Below are positions 60,471 to 64,000 of a stretch of DNA of 64,000 nt, piece by piece. The translations under genes were made by a program, and so were the position numbers. The notes under the pieces are model-generated. The model had not been told where the DNA came from and made no database searches. It saw only the letters and a program-made list of their open reading frames with translations. The DNA lies in NCBI RefSeq assembly GCF_900111015.1, contig NZ_FOFS01000004.1, forward strand, positions 186,001 to 250,000, read 5' to 3'. Each line of letters starts with the position of its first letter. The first letter of the stretch is position 1. Source of the DNA: Solimonas aquatica. Its GTDB lineage: Bacteria > Pseudomonadota > Gammaproteobacteria > Nevskiales > Nevskiaceae.

Positions 60471-62849
60471 ATGCGCAAGACTCTGATGCTGGCAGCCTGC
60501 GCGCTGCCCGGCACCGCGCTGGCCCTGGACAGCACCGACATTCCGGATGTGTTGCCGGAGGTGATCGTCACCTCGCAGAAGTTCGCGCAGGCGGTGGAGG
60601 ACGTGCCGGTGTCGGTGGGCACCATCGACGGCACGCTGACCCGGCAGACCGGCGCCAGCAGCTTCGAGGACATCCAGTCCTACGTCGGCAATGTCACGCT
60701 CTCGCTGTCGCCCACCGGCGGTGATTTCTTCATCCGCGGCTTCGGCACGCTGTCCACCAACGCCGGCTTCGAGCCTTCGGTGGGCACGGTGGTGGACGGC
60801 GTGTTCTACGGCCGCTCGAATTTTCTCTCGGTGTTCTACAGCGACATCGAACGCATGGAAGTGCTGCGCGGACCGCAGGGCACGCTGTTCGGCAAGAACA
60901 GCACGGCCGGCGTGTTCAGCCTGATCACCCAGGCGCCGCAGCAGGACTTCAACGCCGGCGGCGAACTGTTCGTCACCGACGATGGCCAACGCGCGCTGCG
61001 TCCGGTGCTGAACCTGCCGCTGGCCGAAGGCTGGGCGCTGCGCTACGCCGGCAGTCTCTCCAGCGACGAAGGCCTGCTCTACAACAGCGCCCTGTCGCGT
61101 CATGAGCTGAACTTCCAGCAGAACAGCTCGCGTCTGCGCCTGGGCTATCACGGCGAAGACCTGCACCTGGACCTCGCCGGCTTCTATTCGCAGCAGCATT
61201 TCAACGCCAACAACTTCCAGCTGGTGCACGTCACCGCGCCGATGCTGACGCTGATGCGTCAGTACGATCCGCAGGCCGAGGATCGCACCGACTTCCACAA
61301 CTCCGCCAACGTGCCCTCGCGGGGCGATACCCGCTTCGCGGGCGCCAGCCTGAGTCTGGACTACAGGCTCGATGGCCTGGCGGACATTGACCAGCTGCAG
61401 CTGAGCTCGATCAGCGCCTGGGCGCGGCAGACCCTGCTCTCCCGCGACATCGACGCCGACTTCAGCCCGGTGCCGGTGCTGCGCGACACCCTGGTCAAGC
61501 CGGCACCGTTCAGCCAGCGCAGCGAGGAGCTGCGCCTGGCCGGACACGACGACAGCATCCTCGGCTTCGGCCATGCCCTGGACTTCGTGATCGGCGCCTA
61601 CTACTACGACGCGCATCTGAACTCCAGCGACCTCATCCAGCTGGAAGACCTTGGCGCCACGCTGGCCTACGTCAGCGCCGCGCAGAGCGGCAATCCCGAC
61701 AACGGCGCGCTGCTCAATCTCGCCGGCGTGCCGCTGGCGCGCCTGGGCCTGCCGCTGGCCGGCGTGATCGATGTGCTGACGCCGCTGCTGGGGCCGGCAA
61801 TCGGCCAGCAGCAATCGGCCGCCGTGACCTTGAGCCAGCGCACCAGCACCGCCGCGCTGTTCGGGCAGATGGAGTACTTCGTGCTGGAAGACTGGGGCCT
61901 GATTCTCGGCGCGCGGGTCGGCCGTGAAACCAAGCAGGGCCAGTTCAGCAGCAAGGCCGAAGGCGTGTTCATCCCGGCGATCGCCAACCAGAAGGACTTC
62001 GACACCCACCGCCAGCGCTCAGAAATCGAGTTCTCGCCCAAGGCCGGCCTGAAGTGGCACCTGAGCGAGGCCTCGAATCTCTATGCCACCTGGACGCGCG
62101 GCTACAAGAGCGGCGGCTTCAATGCCCTGCCGCTCAATGACGAGCATCTGGAGTTCGAACCCGAGCGCGCCACCAGCCTGGAGCTGGGCGCCAAGTCGCG
62201 CTTGTGGGCCGACACCCTGCGCGTGTCGGCGGCGCTGTTCGACACCCGCTTCGACGATCTGCAGGTCTCCACCTACGCCGGCACCGCGCCGATCTTTCTC
62301 AACGCCGCCAGCGCGCGTTCCCGTGGCGGCGAGCTGGAGCTGCACTGGCTGACGCCGCTGCACGGCCTGGCCTTCTACAGCTCGCTGGGCTACACCAATG
62401 CCTTCTACACCAGCTATCCGAATGCGCCGGACTGCGCGGTGTCCTCGCAATGCCATACGCCCAAGCCCGCGTCCGGCACCCAGGACCTGAGCGGCAAGAC
62501 CCTGAGCAATGCCCCGCACTGGACGGCGGCCGCCATCCCCTCGTATTCCATGCCGCTGCCGGGCGCCACGGTGCTGACCGTGGCGGTGGACCTGCTCTAT
62601 CGCAGCCAGCGCTATGTCGATGTGGACCTGGCCCCGGCCAAGCTGCAGAGCGCCACCACCGAACTCAATGCGCGTCTGCTGCTGGGCGCCGACAACGAGC
62701 GCTGGCTGCTGAGTCTGGCGGCGCGCAATCTGGGCCGCGAGGTGATTCTCGATCAGGTGCTCGACCAGCCCCTGGCGCCCGGCGGCTACGGCGGCGCCCG
62801 CGCCGACCGCGGCCGCGTGCTGTCCGCCAATCTGCAGCTGAAGCTGTAG
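60471..62849 (+). CDS. TonB-dependent receptor
   Basis: This 792-residue protein has a signal peptide (MRKTLMLAACALPGTALA), a TonB box-like LPEVIVTSQKF, a plug domain (QAVEDVPVSVGTIDGTLTRQTGASSFEDI, then VDGVFYGRSNFL and VLRGPQGTLFGKNSTAGVFSLITQAP), and a long beta barrel ending LSANLQLKL. It belongs to the Fec/OMR-type receptors. It follows an alcohol dehydrogenase by 2 bp. The nearby Fur box and feoAB suggest an iron-related locus, but the box sits between this gene and feoA, so this receptor is not clearly Fur-regulated. Ligand unknown. Confidence 0.93.
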   Translation: MRKTLMLAACALPGTALALDSTDIPDVLPEVIVTSQKFAQAVEDVPVSVGTIDGTLTRQTGASSFEDIQSYVGNVTLSLSPTGGDFFIRGFGTLSTNAGFEPSVGTVVDGVFYGRSNFLSVFYSDIERMEVLRGPQGTLFGKNSTAGVFSLITQAPQQDFNAGGELFVTDDGQRALRPVLNLPLAEGWALRYAGSLSSDEGLLYNSALSRHELNFQQNSSRLRLGYHGEDLHLDLAGFYSQQHFNANNFQLVHVTAPMLTLMRQYDPQAEDRTDFHNSANVPSRGDTRFAGASLSLDYRLDGLADIDQLQLSSISAWARQTLLSRDIDADFSPVPVLRDTLVKPAPFSQRSEELRLAGHDDSILGFGHALDFVIGAYYYDAHLNSSDLIQLEDLGATLAYVSAAQSGNPDNGALLNLAGVPLARLGLPLAGVIDVLTPLLGPAIGQQQSAAVTLSQRTSTAALFGQMEYFVLEDWGLILGARVGRETKQGQFSSKAEGVFIPAIANQKDFDTHRQRSEIEFSPKAGLKWHLSEASNLYATWTRGYKSGGFNALPLNDEHLEFEPERATSLELGAKSRLWADTLRVSAALFDTRFDDLQVSTYAGTAPIFLNAASARSRGGELELHWLTPLHGLAFYSSLGYTNAFYTSYPNAPDCAVSSQCHTPKPASGTQDLSGKTLSNAPHWTAAAIPSYSMPLPGATVLTVAVDLLYRSQRYVDVDLAPAKLQSATTELNARLLLGADNERWLLSLAARNLGREVILDQVLDQPLAPGGYGGARADRGRVLSANLQLKL

Positions 62850-62969
62850 CCGGACGCCCGGACCACGCCCGGGCCGGGCCCGGAGCAGCGGCCAGTACCG
62901 GCGCTCGTAATCACGGCTGCGGGCCTTCGCGCTTTGATCTGGGTCAAGGCGCAAGTTGAAAGCGCAGGT

Positions 62970-62990
62970 GATATGATAACGATTCTTATC
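62970..62990. promoter_or_regulatory. Fur box upstream of feoA
   Basis: The 21-bp site from 62,970 reads GATATGATAACGATTCTTATC minus one base each side of the consensus reading; it agrees with the 19-bp Fur palindrome GATAATGATAATCATTATC with few mismatches. It lies 22 bp before the feoA start codon, where bound Fe-Fur would block transcription. Confidence 0.82.
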
Positions 62991-63012
62991 TTCAGCCTGA
63001 TTGAGCCCTTTC

Positions 63013-63261
63013 ATGCGCCTCTCGGATCTGCCGCAAAACCTCGCCGCGACGGTCACCGCCGTGGAAGCGCTGGGTCCCGCCGACCCCATCGCGCGGCGCC
63101 TGCGGGATCTGGGCTTTGTGCAGGGCGAGCCGATCCGGGTGGTGGCACAAGGCCCGGTACGGCGCGACCCGCTGCTGGTGCAGATCGGCTACACGCGCTT
63201 TGCCCTGCGCAAGACCGAGGCGGCTCGGGTGCAGGTCAATCCCGGCCCGGGCAGCGCATGA
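63013..63261 (+). CDS. feoA: FeoA ferrous iron transport accessory protein
   Basis: This 82-residue protein is a small SH3-like domain: MRLSDLPQNLAATVTAVEALG, ARRLRDLGFVQGEPIRVVAQGP and DPLLVQIGYTRFALRKTEAARVQV. FeoA modulates FeoB, the Fe(II) permease. It follows a Fur box and is followed by feoB after 79 bp, which hold a 28-codon open frame overlapping both genes. Confidence 0.9.
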   Translation: MRLSDLPQNLAATVTAVEALGPADPIARRLRDLGFVQGEPIRVVAQGPVRRDPLLVQIGYTRFALRKTEAARVQVNPGPGSA

Positions 63262-63344
63262 ATCTGCTGCGGCACTGCCCGATATGGCTGCGCAAGATGC
63301 TCCCGCATTCACGGCGCGCGCAGGCCGGCAGGCTGCCGTCATGA
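63258..63344 (+). CDS. Possible 28-aa open frame bridging feoA and feoB
   Basis: ATG overlaps the feoA stop (ATGA) and the frame ends in TGA overlapping the feoB start (ATGA). The predicted peptide has 28 residues, basic (MNLLRHCPIWLRKMLPHSRR...). It may be a translated leader that couples feoA to feoB, or coincidental. No ribosome site is needed for coupling, and no homolog is known to me. Confidence 0.3.
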   Translation: MNLLRHCPIWLRKMLPHSRRAQAGRLPS

Positions 63345-64000
63345 GCGCCGCCGCGCTACGCGTCGCCCTGGTCGGCAATCCCAATTGCGGCAAGACCGCG
63401 CTGTTCAATCTGCTCACCGGCAGCCGCCAGAAGGTGGCCAATTACGCCGGCGCCACCGTCGAGCGCAAGGAAGGCCGGCTGCTGACCCCGGCCGGGCGCA
63501 GCCTGCAGATTCTCGATCTGCCCGGCGCCTACAGCTTCGACGCCGCCAGCCCGGATGAAGTGATCACCCGCGACATCTGCTACGGCGAGCATCCCGAGGA
63601 ACCGGCGCCGGACCTGATCGTCTGCGTCGCCGACGCCACCAATCTGCGCCTGCACCTGCGCTTCGTGCTGGAAGTGATGCGCCTGCAGCGGCCGATGCTG
63701 CTGGCGCTGAACATGAGCGACGCCGCCAAGAAGCGCGGCATCCACATCGACCTGCCCGGGCTGCAGCGCCGCCTGGGCATTCCGGTGGTGGAGACCGTGG
63801 CCGTGCATCACAACGGCGCGACCGAGCTGCTGCGCCAGATCGATGCCCAGCATCTGCCGCCGCTGCCGGACACGCACGCCTTCGGCGAAGACCTGCACGC
63901 CGAGGTGCGCGCGCTGCTCGCCGCCACCGTGCAGATGCCCACGCGCACCGCGCGCATCGACGACGCCATCGACCGCGTGGTGCTGCACCCGGTCGCGGGT
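63341..64000 (+). CDS. feoB: FeoB ferrous iron permease (3' truncated by window)
   Basis: ATG 63,341 starts a frame open to the window end (220 codons). The N-terminal G-protein domain is evident: G1 GNPNCGKT (residues 12-19), switch region NYAGATVERKEG, G3 DLPGAYSF and G4 NMSD, then the helical insertion domain. FeoB imports Fe(II) across the inner membrane. The transmembrane half lies beyond the window. Confidence 0.92.
   Translation, partial: MSAAALRVALVGNPNCGKTALFNLLTGSRQKVANYAGATVERKEGRLLTPAGRSLQILDLPGAYSFDAASPDEVITRDICYGEHPEEPAPDLIVCVADATNLRLHLRFVLEVMRLQRPMLLALNMSDAAKKRGIHIDLPGLQRRLGIPVVETVAVHHNGATELLRQIDAQHLPPLPDTHAFGEDLHAEVRALLAATVQMPTRTARIDDAIDRVVLHPVAG

Overview
The window is high-GC DNA, most likely from a gammaproteobacterium. 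The Nevskiales/Xanthomonadales neighbourhood is my inference from several TonB-dependent receptors, a dedicated TonB-ExbB-ExbD set and general gene style; lineage confidence is low. It divides into host chromosome (about 1-12,030), one integrated genomic island of about 42 kb (12,030-54,154), and host chromosome again (54,155-64,000).

Left host arm: the 3' part of a TonB-dependent receptor, a cytochrome c'-like protein, an exported peroxiredoxin, an RND pump with its membrane-fusion protein, then on the minus strand a rhodanese-like lipoprotein, a sigma-54 activator, tonB-exbB-exbD, a small protein resembling the RNA polymerase alpha C-terminal domain, and a DUF2946-type exported protein.

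Island: it sits in the anticodon loop of a host tRNA-Ala(CGC). The 3' half of that tRNA, with its native terminator, lies at 11,992-12,036. The 5' half, with its promoter, lies at 54,145-54,225. The two halves fold together into a perfect tRNA. Just inside the right end the island carries a complete, different tRNA-Ala(CGC) (53,932-54,007) beside a tyrosine integrase, apparently replacing the gene it breaks. The left end has a plasmid-like replication module: a helix-turn-helix protein, a RepA-like helicase, a RepC-like initiator, 20-21 bp phased repeats and an array of hairpins resembling an IncQ origin. A hipB with two operators and a truncated hipA follow.

The core (15.6-44.2 kb) is a metal-resistance cassette. 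CadR divergently controls a czc cation-efflux operon (czcCBA, PII-like protein, CadA/ZntA ATPase, DUF411 protein), and a second CadR-type promoter precedes a cytochrome c-FTR1 permease fusion. A cus system (CusCBA plus small exported proteins) and a long copper operon (CopA, CueR, exported His/Met-rich proteins, TolC-like protein, multicopper oxidase, cytochrome c, DUF411, a nuclease-like protein) follow. Three promoters share a CueR-like layout, and CopZ is divergent to CopA. The cassette is bounded by two broken genes, hipA on the left and a P-loop ATPase on the right.

The right part of the island holds mostly unrecognised small genes and a gene-free stretch of about 1.5 kb. In it, a plus-strand segment of about 1 kb (50,225-51,207) has eight or more hairpins closed by GNRA tetraloops and ends in an intrinsic terminator. 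This is the strongest candidate for an undescribed element: a large structured RNA. It is preceded by a dense set of long inverted repeats.

Right host arm: YjbQ, a small acidic protein, a LOG-family protein, an HNH endonuclease, ClpB, a zinc-type alcohol dehydrogenase, another TonB-dependent receptor, and a Fur-box-controlled feoAB (feoB runs off the end).
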